64,000 nucleotides of DNA from Sulfurivirga caldicuralii (GTDB taxonomy: Bacteria > Pseudomonadota > Gammaproteobacteria > Thiomicrospirales > Thiomicrospiraceae): contig NZ_FSRE01000004.1 of assembly GCF_900141795.1 (NCBI RefSeq), forward strand, positions 1 to 64,000, given 5' to 3'. Shown in pieces: positions 9,222-22,277 of this stretch. The notes under the pieces were generated by a model. The model made no database searches and had not been told where the DNA came from. It saw nothing but the letters and a program-made list of their open reading frames with translations. Position numbers and translations under genes: made by a program. How positions within the stretch are numbered: the stretch's first letter is position 1; the number at the start of each line of letters is the position of its first letter.

Positions 9222-9985
9222 ACCAGATCCGCAACGCCCTGTTCTACTCTGCGAAAAAACCAGTAGGCGAGCCCTGCAAAAAGCGAGATCCCGACTGCAT
9301 AGGCCACCAGCGTGTTGACATCGTACAGGCGATGCTCAAGAAGCAGGGCGCGGATGGACTCGATGGGGACTGTCAGCGGATTGAACCAGGCAAGGGGGCG
9401 GACGCTTTGCGGCAGGCGGTCCACCGTGTAGAACACCGGCGAAAGAAACAGCGCCGCTAGGATCAGACCGGGGACAAGCTGCAACAGGTCGCGCACATAA
9501 ACTGCAAGCGGCGCAAGCAGTAGTCCAAGGGCGATGGCACCCACATAAAGCGGGAGCAGCAGCAGAGGAAGCAGCAACACGTGTGGATCAAAGCCCGCCA
9601 TCCAGAGCGCAAAACCAAGCACCAGCAGCCATATGACCAGATTATGAAGAATAATGCCTGTCAAGCGCACCAATACAAGATACAGCCGCGGGACTGCGAC
9701 TTTTTTGACCAGATGCGCATTCTGCAGAAAAACATGACTGGCGCCATCCATTGTTTCAGCAAATAAGGTATGAACGCTCAGGCCGATAAAGATGGCCAGC
9801 GCATATGCATAAGGATCGCCGCTATCGCCTCCCCACTTTGACTGCAGCACCACACCGAAAACGAAGGTATACAGCACAAGCGCAATCAGCGGTAGAAAAA
9901 CCATCCACAACATGCCCAGCAGAGAATTGCGATAACGGGATGCCAACTCCTGCTTGAGCAGTTGCACAAATAGCAGGCGGTTCAT
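9218..9985 (-). CDS. wzm: Wzm/KpsM-type polysaccharide ABC transporter permease
   Basis: 255 residues from ATG 9985, which overlaps the upstream stop as ATGA. The N terminus (MNRLLFVQLLKQELASRYRN) is the usual amphipathic stretch of ABC-2 permeases. About six hydrophobic segments follow, ending in a charged tail. It forms the inner-membrane channel for lipid-linked glycan with the Wzt-type ATPase of the same operon. An open frame extends further upstream, but that part overlaps the glycosyltransferase gene and lacks the family start. Confidence 0.85.
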   Translation of the reverse strand: MNRLLFVQLLKQELASRYRNSLLGMLWMVFLPLIALVLYTFVFGVVLQSKWGGDSGDPYAYALAIFIGLSVHTLFAETMDGASHVFLQNAHLVKKVAVPRLYLVLVRLTGIILHNLVIWLLVLGFALWMAGFDPHVLLLPLLLLPLYVGAIALGLLLAPLAVYVRDLLQLVPGLILAALFLSPVFYTVDRLPQSVRPLAWFNPLTVPIESIRALLLEHRLYDVNTLVAYAVGISLFAGLAYWFFRRVEQGVADLV

Positions 9986-10944
9986 GGGCGGATAATGTTG
10001 TCGCGGATCTGTTCCAGGGTGGGCCAGCGTTGCAGCAGCGCATCGCCCAGTGCACGCCAGGTGTAGCGCAGATACCTGCCCCAGTCCCTGACGGGATAGC
10101 GCAACATGGCCACATGCCAGCTGACAAGGCGGTACAGCACGACAAGCGGATACCATCCGCCCGCTACCTGGCGGGCCACCTGCAGATTGTTGCGGTAGGT
10201 GAAATAGGCCTTCCACAGGGGTCGATAGATCTTTTTGCCGTCCTGCAGGGTATGACAGTCGTGCACATAGCGTATGCGTGGGTCAAACTCCAGACGAAAC
10301 CCTTTGCTGCGAATGCGCAGGGTGTATTCTAGATCGTCGCCATACAGAAACCACCTGGCATCGGGATAGCCCACTGCCTCGATAACGCGCCGGTGAACAA
10401 AAAGCCCTACGAATGAGGCGAAATCCACAGGCTGCGGCTGGGCGGTAGCGTAATCCGACGGGGTGACATGAAAGCCTTTCGCTCCCCTGAGCAGCGTGCG
10501 CAGGGTCTGGCGCGCCCCCTTGAAAGGGTGGTAGCCCGGAATATTCATGGGGCAAGCCTGACCGTTGGGGTAGTAGACCGCTGCAATCACGGCATCGGGT
10601 CGATCGTGGCGCCGACACAGTTGCTCGACCACATTGGATTCGGGCCAGGCGTCGTCATCCTGAAAGAGCAGGTAATCATAGTGCAGGTTTTCATGGGCAT
10701 AGCGCACCCCGGCATAAAACCCGCCGGCGCCGCCGGTGTTCTCCGGCAAATGGAGGACATGCACACGCCTGTCCGTCTGCGCGAGCGCGTCGAGATAGGC
10801 TCCGCTGCCATCCGTGGAGGCATTGTCCACCACCACAAGGTGCGCAAAGGGCTGCGCCAACAGGCGATCCATGACGCCCTGCAGACTCTTGATGCGGTTA
10901 TGCGTCACCACGACGGGCACGATGGTACAGGAAGTAGCGGTCAT
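9982..10944 (-). CDS. Family 2 glycosyltransferase, GlfT-like
   Basis: 320 residues, GT-A fold. An N-terminal nucleotide-binding strand (VPVVVTHNR), VVDNASTDGSGAYL, the NTGGAGGF block and the metal-binding DDDAWPE are visible. The NTGGAGGF...DDD combination is shared with galactofuranosyl- and rhamnosyl-transferases. It probably adds a sugar to the lipid-linked surface glycan in the cytoplasm before export. It overlaps both neighbours by 4 nt (ATGA). The donor sugar cannot be deduced; no UDP-galactopyranose mutase gene lies in the window. Confidence 0.8.
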   Translation of the reverse strand: MTATSCTIVPVVVTHNRIKSLQGVMDRLLAQPFAHLVVVDNASTDGSGAYLDALAQTDRRVHVLHLPENTGGAGGFYAGVRYAHENLHYDYLLFQDDDAWPESNVVEQLCRRHDRPDAVIAAVYYPNGQACPMNIPGYHPFKGARQTLRTLLRGAKGFHVTPSDYATAQPQPVDFASFVGLFVHRRVIEAVGYPDARWFLYGDDLEYTLRIRSKGFRLEFDPRIRYVHDCHTLQDGKKIYRPLWKAYFTYRNNLQVARQVAGGWYPLVVLYRLVSWHVAMLRYPVRDWGRYLRYTWRALGDALLQRWPTLEQIRDNIIRP

Positions 10945-12722
10945 GCATCCTCTTTGGAAAATTGTTCTCGCCAGAACGCTTCGTGCATCAATGCGGGCGC
11001 TTGAGCGGCATAAGCTCTGCGCAAGGCAGGCGCAGCCAGCGTCATTCTACCAGTGAGGCGCACCGCCTGCCAGAGAATGGCCAACAGCCGCATGCGGTCC
11101 TTGCACAGCCTGACTGCTCCCTTGATGTGGGGGGACACCAGGAAGACACAGCGGTAGGGCATGAACTGCTCCAGAATATGACTGCCTTTTTCAATGGTGA
11201 CGGGCGTCTCCTTCCACATCGAGCTGGGCAGCAGGTGGCCGTTCAATGTCAATAGCTTCATCAGACGCCGGCGCAACACCTTGCGATTTGAGCTGAATCC
11301 ACTCGGCGGTACCAACACCTGCCCGCTTGCCACTGGCCTTGCGGCTTCCTGCGCGTTGAGAGCGCGGATCGTCGGCCAGACACACTCCAGAGCAGGGTTC
11401 TCCTTCCAGAATGCGGGGCCCTGCAATACATGCCGCACCCCCAGTAGTTGCGCTTCGGCAGTGGCATAGCGCATGGTGAGCGTGGCCCGCAGAACCGGCG
11501 GAAGAATCACGCGCGCCCAGCGCCACCAGGGCTGACGGTCTTTTGAGTCGAGCAGGTATTGCATGAGGTGATGGCGCATATCCAGATAACGGGTCATGGG
11601 GGACTCTTTGGCGCTGAAGTCATCCCCCCAGGTACTGACGCCGGCAAGGGTGATTTTGGTAAAACGGTTGTAGCGGCCGAAAAGCACATCATCCCCACGA
11701 ACAAAAAAGGGGAAGGGATAAGCCACATGCTCAAGCGGAAAGGCGAAAAACCACCAGCCACCATAGTCGAATGACTGCGGCTTTTCGTTGTTAAACAGTT
11801 GCCGCGCGGCGCGCAGATCCCGGTTCTTTCCCAAGCTGACACAGTGATTTTCGAAACGTGCACCCCGCTCCTTCTGCAGATAGGGTGGCTGCTGAGCGAA
11901 AAGCGTGCCCGCAACGGCCAAATCGGCCTCACGGGCATGACGCAGCAGCTGCAGCGTCCGCCAGATGGACTCCGTTTCGCAGGCGGCGTCATCATCCATG
12001 AACAGGCAGTGCGTGAAGCGGCGCTCTTCCTTGAAATGATAGAGCCCCCGGGCAAACCCGCCGCTACCGCCCAGGTTGCGGTTGGGAATATAGGTTACAT
12101 GGGGCAGAGGGGGCAGCTCAAGATTACGGCCATTGTCAACCACCGCCAGGGCCAGCTCGGCATCATCAGGCAGCAACGGCGCCACTTGCTGAATGAAAGC
12201 ACTGATGCGCTCGGCAGAGGCGCGCGCAGCCTGCTGGCGGTTGAAGGTGGTTATGGAGAGTCCAAGCCGCACCGCCCGGGCAGGCGTCTGGGAAACGCCT
12301 TTCCAACTTAGGGCATAAAGCACCGATGGCTTCAGAGACCGCACACGTACGGATAGAAGCCCTGAAAAAATCTCGTCCGGGATGTGGAGATCAAATGTCG
12401 TGCCGTCCTCACTCTTGACATGACGCCGCATCAGACAATACGCACTGACAGGGCCTGTATGATGCCAGATCTCCACGACCAGTTCGCCCCGCGCTTCACC
12501 CTGAAGGATAAAATGCTCATAGGTTGTGTGATTGCGCCAGGCATCAAGATTGAACAGCCCGAACCATGTAAAGAAATTGACCTGTGCGCCCTGCCCAAGC
12601 CTGAGTCCTTCCGCTTCGCAGACATAGTCCCCCTGCGCCCGAAAATAAAGGGATTCGTCTGATACGACCTGCGGCACCAGCAGAATATTTTGCAGCACAT
12701 CTCCCTGCAGAACTTCGCTCAT
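10941..12722 (-). CDS. GlfT2-like galactofuranosyltransferase-family protein
   Basis: 593 residues from ATG 12722, overlapping the upstream stop as ATGA. The GlfT2 layout is visible: an N-terminal beta-sandwich (about 1-160), a GT-A domain with ITTFNR, NLGGSGGFARG and the metal site MDDDAACE, then WGDDFSAKE, where the family places its acid/base residues, and a helical C-terminal part. In mycobacteria GlfT2 polymerises galactan; here a role in building an O-antigen-like polymer is inferred from the operon. The donor is unproven without a glf gene nearby. Confidence 0.75.
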   Translation of the reverse strand: MSEVLQGDVLQNILLVPQVVSDESLYFRAQGDYVCEAEGLRLGQGAQVNFFTWFGLFNLDAWRNHTTYEHFILQGEARGELVVEIWHHTGPVSAYCLMRRHVKSEDGTTFDLHIPDEIFSGLLSVRVRSLKPSVLYALSWKGVSQTPARAVRLGLSITTFNRQQAARASAERISAFIQQVAPLLPDDAELALAVVDNGRNLELPPLPHVTYIPNRNLGGSGGFARGLYHFKEERRFTHCLFMDDDAACETESIWRTLQLLRHAREADLAVAGTLFAQQPPYLQKERGARFENHCVSLGKNRDLRAARQLFNNEKPQSFDYGGWWFFAFPLEHVAYPFPFFVRGDDVLFGRYNRFTKITLAGVSTWGDDFSAKESPMTRYLDMRHHLMQYLLDSKDRQPWWRWARVILPPVLRATLTMRYATAEAQLLGVRHVLQGPAFWKENPALECVWPTIRALNAQEAARPVASGQVLVPPSGFSSNRKVLRRRLMKLLTLNGHLLPSSMWKETPVTIEKGSHILEQFMPYRCVFLVSPHIKGAVRLCKDRMRLLAILWQAVRLTGRMTLAAPALRRAYAAQAPALMHEAFWREQFSKEDA

Positions 12723-13636
12723 TGGCTTACGCGCCCCTTGAACACAATAAGAAATGTTTTCAGCATGATTTTTACATCCAGCCAGAAAGACCAGTTGGCG
12801 ATATACCACAGGTCATGCTTAATACGCGGCTCAAGCGGCGTATCGCCTCGCCAGCCATGAATCTGCGCCCATCCGGTCAGCCCCGGCAAAACCATATGGC
12901 GCTGCATATAATGGGGAATCTCATTGTTGAATGTTGTGACAAACTCCACGCGTTCAGGTCGCGGCCCGACCAGGGACATATCCCCTTTCAGCACATTGAA
13001 CAACTGCGGCAACTCGTCCAGACCGGTTCGGCGCAGAAAACGCCCGACAGCCGAAACGGTCTTCTGCTCTGCCTGCCCCCACACCAGTTCCCTGTCCGCA
13101 TTTACAGGCATGGTGCGGAATTTGTACATGGTAAAGCTACGCCCGCGCAGCCCCACCCTGTTCTGAACGTAAATGATCGGCCCGGGAGAAGATAGCTTAA
13201 TGGCCAGCGCGACTGACAGCAAAACCGGCAAGAGAAAAATCAGCGCTAACAGAGCGGCGGTGAAATCAAAAAAACGCTTTCCATAACGAAAACCGGGGCG
13301 CCAGGCCGGCGTCGTAAGCAAGGGAATCAACAGCGCTTCAGGCGAAAGCCAGGCACCGCTCCAGGAATGAAGACGCGCAAACGCCTGTGGCAACACCCAT
13401 ACACTCAAGGTTGTGCGTTCCAGTGCATGCAGGCAGTCCGTATCATGATCCGGTGCCAGAATCACGCCATCATACAGATGCTCGTTTTCAAGCAGAAAGG
13501 CAAACGAAATGGATTTGGAAATGGCACTATCAGATTGAAAGCCGCATATTGCAGCCGGCTGCTTGCCGCCCGCCTGCAACCATGTATCCAGAGCGTGATG
13601 GGACTTCCCGAGCCAGACCAGACGAAGGGCTTTCAC
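12719..13636 (-). CDS. Polyprenyl-phosphate sugar-1-phosphate transferase (WbaP/WcaJ family), short form
   Basis: This enzyme starts lipid-linked glycan assembly by moving sugar-1-phosphate to undecaprenyl phosphate. It has one long membrane helix (about 125-150) and the family catalytic core: KRFFDF, KLSSPGPIIYVQNRVG, YKFRTM, RRTGLDELPQLFNVLKGDMS, VGPRPE and GLTGWAQI. I chose GTG 13636, which overlaps the cyclase stop as GTGA like every other junction in the operon; TTG 13693 or ATG 13687 are alternatives. Only a roughly 110-residue soluble domain precedes the core, so the usual four N-terminal membrane helices are absent. Confidence 0.8.
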   Translation of the reverse strand: MKALRLVWLGKSHHALDTWLQAGGKQPAAICGFQSDSAISKSISFAFLLENEHLYDGVILAPDHDTDCLHALERTTLSVWVLPQAFARLHSWSGAWLSPEALLIPLLTTPAWRPGFRYGKRFFDFTAALLALIFLLPVLLSVALAIKLSSPGPIIYVQNRVGLRGRSFTMYKFRTMPVNADRELVWGQAEQKTVSAVGRFLRRTGLDELPQLFNVLKGDMSLVGPRPERVEFVTTFNNEIPHYMQRHMVLPGLTGWAQIHGWRGDTPLEPRIKHDLWYIANWSFWLDVKIMLKTFLIVFKGRVSQ

Positions 13637-15411
13637 AGCAGGGTCTGTTGTTTTGAGGTGTGCACACACCCCTGTTGTTCTCTGCATACGCAATAGGCTT
13701 CCGATTCGTACGCCATCTGCAATCTGGCCTCGGTGTTGACGGAGATGACAACCGAACGCTGCGCATCGCGCGCGCAGCCGAGCAGCCTGTCTGCCTGGTT
13801 GACCGTATGACCAATGGCCGTGTAGGTATGGCGCAACGGCGTGCCCAAATCCCCGACCATGGCCTCGCCTGTGTTGATGGCGATGTGTATTCTAATATCC
13901 GGCCACTCGGGATGGGCGATATTCCACTGTTCCAGCGCCGCCACCATGGACATGGCGCAGCGCATGGCCCGGTCGGCGTGATCCGGCTGCTCCAGCGGCG
14001 CGTTCCACAGCGCCATGACGGCATCGCCGATGTATTTGTCCAGCGTGCCTTCAAAGCGGTGCACCTGATCAGTGAGCAAGGCCAGCACCTCTCGCGTCAG
14101 CTGTGCCAGCTGGTCCGTCGGCATCTCCCTGGAAAGCTGGGTAAAGCCCTCGATATCGGCAAACATGACGGTGATTTCCCGCTTCTGCGGGGTGAGGACA
14201 GCCTGGCCGGCATCATCGGCCTGTAGCAGACGCTCTACTACTGCCGGCGCAAGATAGCCGCGAAACAGCCGCGCCAGACGCCAGTGACGGCGCAGCACCC
14301 AGCGCCATTCGAATGGCAGCAGCAGTACCAGCAGCAGCGCGGTCGTCATTAGTGGCGCAATCACGGCAAAGTCCACGCGGGCTCGCCAGAGCCCATAGGC
14401 CAGTCCAAGCCAGAGCCCATTGAGGGCCAGCAGCACAAGCGCACCCTTGAGCAGACTTTCGTGGCGCAAGGCCCACAGCGTACCGACCACCAGCAGCAGG
14501 CTGACCAGCCAGGGCCAGACCGTTAGCAAAGGAGCAGGTGCAGGCAGCGGGCGCAGCCGCGCATCCAGCAGTTCGGCATGGAGCACGATGCCCGGCGTCC
14601 AGTTACTCAGCGGCGTCACCACGGCATCGTTCAGCCCCAGAGCGGTGGAGCCGATCAGTACCCAGGCGCCATCCAGCGCTTGGGGTGCAAGCGCTCCGGA
14701 AAGCAGCGCATACGCCGGTACGGCCCGCCAGCTGCCCACGCTGTGACGAAAGGGGATGGGCTGCCAGCGGGCTGCCACGGCGGTTGGCACTTGGTGCGAG
14801 GCCAGCGCGCCAGCCAGCCAGGGCCAGGTCTGTCCCTCCAGGCGGAATCCGGACGGCATACGCCGCACGATGCCGTCTTCATCCGCCTGCGGGGTGATGT
14901 GACCGCTGCACCGTGCCACCTGCGCCAGCGCCGCGTAATTACCCACATAACCACTCGCCTGCAGCGGATGCTGCACGCTCAGGGGGCTGGGCGACGCCAG
15001 ATAACCGATGCGGCGGCCCGGTGGCTGGGTGTCGAAGGCGTGGGCGATACAGACACCATACCGCTCAACCACTTCGGCAAGGCGCGCATCCGCTGCCCGA
15101 TCCTTTTGCTCTGGAAACACAATATCCAGCGCCATACCTTTGATATGGTGCTGCTGGTAAAGCTGCTCGATCAGCGATGCCATCAAATCCCGCGGCCAGG
15201 GCCAGGGCGCCACCTGCTGCAGGGAGGCATCATCAATGTCGATAATCACGATATCGTCTGGTGCATCGGAAACGACCTGCCAACGGGTAAAAACGTCCAG
15301 CACGGCATGATTCAGACGCTGCCCGGAGGGAGCCTGAACGAAAAAAAGGGTGGCTATAATAGCCAGCAGGGCCAGAATACGACGATACCAGGCAAGCTGC
15401 GAGGGTTTCAT
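13633..15411 (-). CDS. CHASE2-domain class III adenylate/guanylate cyclase
   Basis: 592 residues: one N-terminal membrane helix, a periplasmic CHASE2 sensor (about 30-290, with IVIIDIDDASL and the WPWPRDL block), three more membrane helices (about 300-370) and a class III catalytic domain (about 400-570). Catalytic features are intact: the metal aspartates in MFADIEGFT and YIGDAVMALW, the purine-selecting Lys in DKYIGD, and the N...R pair in GHTVNQADRL. Lys at the selectivity site predicts ATP. It starts the glycan operon and is divergent from crp with only 8 nt between start codons. Confidence 0.85.
   Translation of the reverse strand: MKPSQLAWYRRILALLAIIATLFFVQAPSGQRLNHAVLDVFTRWQVVSDAPDDIVIIDIDDASLQQVAPWPWPRDLMASLIEQLYQQHHIKGMALDIVFPEQKDRAADARLAEVVERYGVCIAHAFDTQPPGRRIGYLASPSPLSVQHPLQASGYVGNYAALAQVARCSGHITPQADEDGIVRRMPSGFRLEGQTWPWLAGALASHQVPTAVAARWQPIPFRHSVGSWRAVPAYALLSGALAPQALDGAWVLIGSTALGLNDAVVTPLSNWTPGIVLHAELLDARLRPLPAPAPLLTVWPWLVSLLLVVGTLWALRHESLLKGALVLLALNGLWLGLAYGLWRARVDFAVIAPLMTTALLLVLLLPFEWRWVLRRHWRLARLFRGYLAPAVVERLLQADDAGQAVLTPQKREITVMFADIEGFTQLSREMPTDQLAQLTREVLALLTDQVHRFEGTLDKYIGDAVMALWNAPLEQPDHADRAMRCAMSMVAALEQWNIAHPEWPDIRIHIAINTGEAMVGDLGTPLRHTYTAIGHTVNQADRLLGCARDAQRSVVISVNTEARLQMAYESEAYCVCREQQGCVHTSKQQTLL
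15352..15364 (+). promoter_or_regulatory. Candidate -10 box of crp within a perfect 13-bp palindrome
   Basis: GGCTATAATAGCC is a perfect palindrome about an A and contains a consensus TATAAT (15355-15360). It lies 60 nt before the crp start, inside the cyclase coding region. No good -35 is visible 16-18 nt upstream, which suits an activator- or repressor-controlled promoter. An autoregulatory role is speculation. Confidence 0.35.
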
Positions 15412-15419
15412 AGAAAGTT

Positions 15420-16079
15420 ATGATAAGGGCAAAACTGGAAGACTTTGAGCTTTTGCAGGGCCTGGATGAGACGGATCTGCAAAGACTCAGAAATCAGCTG
15501 CGCATCCAGACCGCCCAAAAGGGCGACATCCTCATTCACAAGGGCTCGCCCAGCCGCCATCTCTATTTTCTGTTCAGCGGCCTGGTCAATATCGTCGACT
15601 TCGATGACGAGGGCAATGCCACCTGGATCGCCACCATCGAGCCCGGCCACATTTTCGGCGAACTGGGGCTGATCCTCGAAACCACCCGCTCAGCAGATGC
15701 CGTGGCGATAGAAACAGCCGAATTTGCACGCCTGCCGCGGGAGGAGGCCATGAAGCTGCTCACGCAAAACCCGACGGTAGCGCAGCGCATGCTCCAACAG
15801 CTGGCGCGCACTATCAAGCAGCAGAACCAGCACCTGCACATGCTCAACCGTCCCAGCGCAGAAGAGCGCCTCAAGGCACTGCTGATGATGAAGGCGAAGC
15901 ATTACGCCTCCGGGTTGGTTGCCGTGGAAAACCTGCCTTCCCAGGCACAATTAGCGAGCATGGCCAACACCAGCCGGGAAACTGTTTCGCGCACATTAGC
16001 GCGCTGGTGCCGCGAGGGCATTATCGAAAAGGATTACAAACGACTCATTATCCGCAGGCCGGAAGCGCTGCAGTCGTAA
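15420..16079 (+). CDS. crp: cAMP receptor protein, Crp/Fnr family
   Basis: 219 residues. The N-terminal cyclic-nucleotide domain has the phosphate-binding cassette [16 protein letters not shown], matching the GEL...RSA residues that hold cAMP in E. coli CRP. The C-terminal winged helix has the recognition helix [11 protein letters not shown]; its R-E...R contacts are those that read TGTGA in E. coli. No N-terminal cysteine cluster, so not FNR. It is divergent from the class III cyclase and probably controls the CRP-like sites at 4644 and 7002. The start codon lacks a strong ribosome binding site. Confidence 0.85.
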   Translation: MIRAKLEDFELLQGLDETDLQRLRNQLRIQTAQKGDILIHKGSPSRHLYFLFSGLVNIVDFDDEGNATWIATIEPGHIFGELGLILETTRSADAVAIETAEFARLPREEAMKLLTQNPTVAQRMLQQLARTIKQQNQHLHMLNRPSAEERLKALLMMKAKHYASGLVAVENLPSQAQLASMANTSRETVSRTLARWCREGIIEKDYKRLIIRRPEALQS

Positions 16080-16233
16080 ACAACCAAGCGCCGAAACCCG
16101 TGCATGTTCCCACTCCTCCTTGGCGTTGAGGCAGAAGTCATTCATATCTCAAGCTATTGATTTATCGAAACTATGCCACAAAATGCCTCCCCATCTCTCT
16201 GGTAAAATGCCTTTTTCTGACCAGGAACATGTC

Positions 16234-19938
<3,705 letters not shown>

Positions 19939-19996
19939 GCTTGCAAACCCTGCCGCGGGCATGCCATGATAAGCCTTCATCGCAGGAGTGATCGCC

Positions 19997-20560
19997 ATGC
20001 CCGCACTGCCTTACCTTCACTACACCGTCAAGGATTACGAGCAGTGGCCCGGCGACTGGGAACTGATAGAGGGGCATCCCGTAGCCATGTCCCCAGCACC
20101 CACGCTCGCCCATCAACGGCTCAATTTTCTGATCATGATGGCGCTGGAAAACAGCCTTGCAGCGTGTGAAGCGTGTCAGGCCATACCCGACGCGCAATGG
20201 CGCATTGACTCCGATACCGTCCTGCGTCCTGATGGCGTCGTCATCTGCTATCAGCCTCAACAGTATCTGACCCGGGCGCCGGAGGTTGTGGTGGAAATCA
20301 TTTCCCCGTCCACGGCTGCCATCGATGAACATTACAAGTTCGAGCGCTACGCCATTGAAGGCGTGCGCCACTATCTGCTGGTTTACGGTGAGGAAAAACG
20401 CGTGCGCCATTATGTGCGCAACCAACAAGGCCAGTTCGTGCTTGCCAATGATCGGCCGCAGGGCGTGTTGAAGCTGCCCCTGTCGCAAGGCTGCGAAGCA
20501 CAGATTGACTGGGATGAAATTTTCAAAAGCTTTTCCAAGGTGCTATCCAGCGCCCGCTGA
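19997..20560 (+). CDS. Uma2-family (DUF820) putative restriction-endonuclease-fold protein
   Basis: 187 residues from ATG 19997, with AGGAG 8 nt upstream. The PD-(D/E)XK-like core of the family is visible: LRPDGVVICYQP, then PEVVVEIISPST and a following Lys in HYKFERY. Uma2 proteins are widespread, often scattered singly, and their function is not settled. It sits alone between metH and the convergent moaC. Confidence 0.75.
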   Translation: MPALPYLHYTVKDYEQWPGDWELIEGHPVAMSPAPTLAHQRLNFLIMMALENSLAACEACQAIPDAQWRIDSDTVLRPDGVVICYQPQQYLTRAPEVVVEIISPSTAAIDEHYKFERYAIEGVRHYLLVYGEEKRVRHYVRNQQGQFVLANDRPQGVLKLPLSQGCEAQIDWDEIFKSFSKVLSSAR

Positions 20561-20581
20561 TGGGACGAAGGAAGCGGGTGA

Positions 20582-21073
20582 CTAAACCTCGTCGCCCTCG
20601 CGCACCCAGTGGCCGGACTTGCCGCCCTTTTTCTCCAGCAGCTGCACGTCGGTGATGCGCATGCCGCGGTCCACCGCCTTGCACATGTCGTAGAGGGTCA
20701 GCGCCGCCACCGACGCGGCGGTAAGCGCTTCCATTTCCACGCCTGTCTGCCCTTTCAGCTTGCAGGTGGCGACGATATGCACTGCCGCAGGATCGCCCGG
20801 CTCAGGCGTCAGCTCCACCTTGACGCCGGTAAGCAGCAGCGGATGGCACATGGGGATCAGTTCCCAGGTCTTTTTCGCCGCCATGATGCCGGCGATGCGC
20901 GCGGTGGCGAGCACATCCCCTTTCTTGTGGCGGCCTTCGGTAATCATGGCCAGCGTCTCGGGCTGCATGAGGATGCGCGCCTCGGCGCTGGCTTCACGGA
21001 AGGTTTCCGCCTTGTCGGTGACATCCACCATGCGCGCCTGGCCGCGGCTGTCGATATGGGTCAGTTCACTCAT
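20582..21073 (-). CDS. moaC: Cyclic pyranopterin monophosphate synthase
   Basis: 163 residues. Family blocks [37 protein letters not shown] and MCKAVDRGM are all present. It acts with MoaA to turn GTP into cyclic pyranopterin monophosphate, the first stage of molybdenum cofactor synthesis. Its start overlaps the moeA stop (ATGA), so it is the last gene of moaD-moaE-moeA-moaC. Confidence 0.95.
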   Translation of the reverse strand: MSELTHIDSRGQARMVDVTDKAETFREASAEARILMQPETLAMITEGRHKKGDVLATARIAGIMAAKKTWELIPMCHPLLLTGVKVELTPEPGDPAAVHIVATCKLKGQTGVEMEALTAASVAALTLYDMCKAVDRGMRITDVQLLEKKGGKSGHWVREGDEV

Positions 21074-22275
21074 GGCAGCAGTCTCCTGAAGGGATAAAAG
21101 GCAATGGCATCTCCCACCTCAACGGTGGTATCTTCCGGAATCACGGCAAAGCCGCTCGCCCACGCAACCGAGGTGAGCACGCCGGAGCCCTGATTGGGAA
21201 ACAGCACGGCGAAGCTTTCCTGCCCGCGGTTTTCCAGTCGCGCGCGGGCAAAATCGCGGCGGAAATTGGCTCGGTTACGGCTGAAACCGGCCCTGACCCA
21301 GATCGGCTCGGGGAAGCTGACCCGCTCGCCCGCCTGCGCACGCAGGAAAAAACCGGCCAGCAGGTGAAAGGTGGCAAAGGCGGACACGGGATTGCCTGGC
21401 AGACCTATAAAGGGCGTCTCACCAATGCGGCCATAGGCCAGCGGCTTGCCCGGCTTCATTTTCACCTTCCACATGTCCAACGCGCCCAGCTGCTCCACCG
21501 CCGGCTTGAGGTGATCCTCCTCGCCCACGGAGACGCCGCCGGTGGTCATGACCACATCCGCCTGCTGCGCAGCATTTTTCAGCGCCGCCACAGTGGCATC
21601 CAGCGTATCTTGCACCTGTCCCAGATCGACCACTTCCACCCCCAGGCGTTCCAGCAGACCGTGCAGGACAAAGCGGTTGGAATTGTAGATCTGTCCTTCC
21701 TCTAGCGGCTGGCCCGGCATCACCAGCTCGTCACCCGTGGTGAATGTGGCCACCTTCAGGCGGCGCAACACCCTGACTTGCGCAATGCCGAGGGAGGCGA
21801 TCAGGCCCACGTGTTGCGGCACAAGGCGCGTGCCGGCAGCCACCACCACATCGCCCTCGGCGATGTCCTCGCCGGTGCGGCGGATGTTCTGCCACGGCTT
21901 CACCGCCGGCGGGGTGAAGGAGACGGTGCCATCGTCGTGCACCTCGGCTTCTTCCTGGGGAATGACCACAAAAGCGTTATCCGGCACCGGCGCACCGGTA
22001 AAGATGCGCGCCGCCGTGCCCTTTTTGTGCGGCTCGGGGGTGCTGCCCGCCGGCACGCGCTGGCTGATCTCAAAACGGCGCCCAGGGGCGTAGTCCAGTG
22101 CGCACAGGGCATAGCCGTCCATGGTGGAGACGGGACGCGGCGGCACATTGATGTCGGCCACCACATCCTCGGCCAGCACGCGGTTATACGCCTCGTCGAG
22201 TGCAACGGTTTGCGTTTCAGTAAGCGGCTGCGCCGCGTCGATCAGCGTCTGCCAGGCCTGTTCAAATGTCAGCAT
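21070..22275 (-). CDS. moeA: Molybdopterin molybdenumtransferase
   Basis: 401 residues from ATG 22275 after AAGGAGTAATC. Characteristic blocks: [56 protein letters not shown] and [10 protein letters not shown]. It inserts molybdate into adenylylated molybdopterin. The four-domain length is normal. It lies between moaE and moaC in the same transcript. Confidence 0.95.
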   Translation of the reverse strand: MLTFEQAWQTLIDAAQPLTETQTVALDEAYNRVLAEDVVADINVPPRPVSTMDGYALCALDYAPGRRFEISQRVPAGSTPEPHKKGTAARIFTGAPVPDNAFVVIPQEEAEVHDDGTVSFTPPAVKPWQNIRRTGEDIAEGDVVVAAGTRLVPQHVGLIASLGIAQVRVLRRLKVATFTTGDELVMPGQPLEEGQIYNSNRFVLHGLLERLGVEVVDLGQVQDTLDATVAALKNAAQQADVVMTTGGVSVGEEDHLKPAVEQLGALDMWKVKMKPGKPLAYGRIGETPFIGLPGNPVSAFATFHLLAGFFLRAQAGERVSFPEPIWVRAGFSRNRANFRRDFARARLENRGQESFAVLFPNQGSGVLTSVAWASGFAVIPEDTTVEVGDAIAFYPFRRLLP

Positions 22276-22277
22276 GA

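Noticed and set aside
16080-16233. Cobalamin or SAM riboswitch before metH
   Set aside because: No recognisable B12 box or SAM aptamer core, and the region is short.
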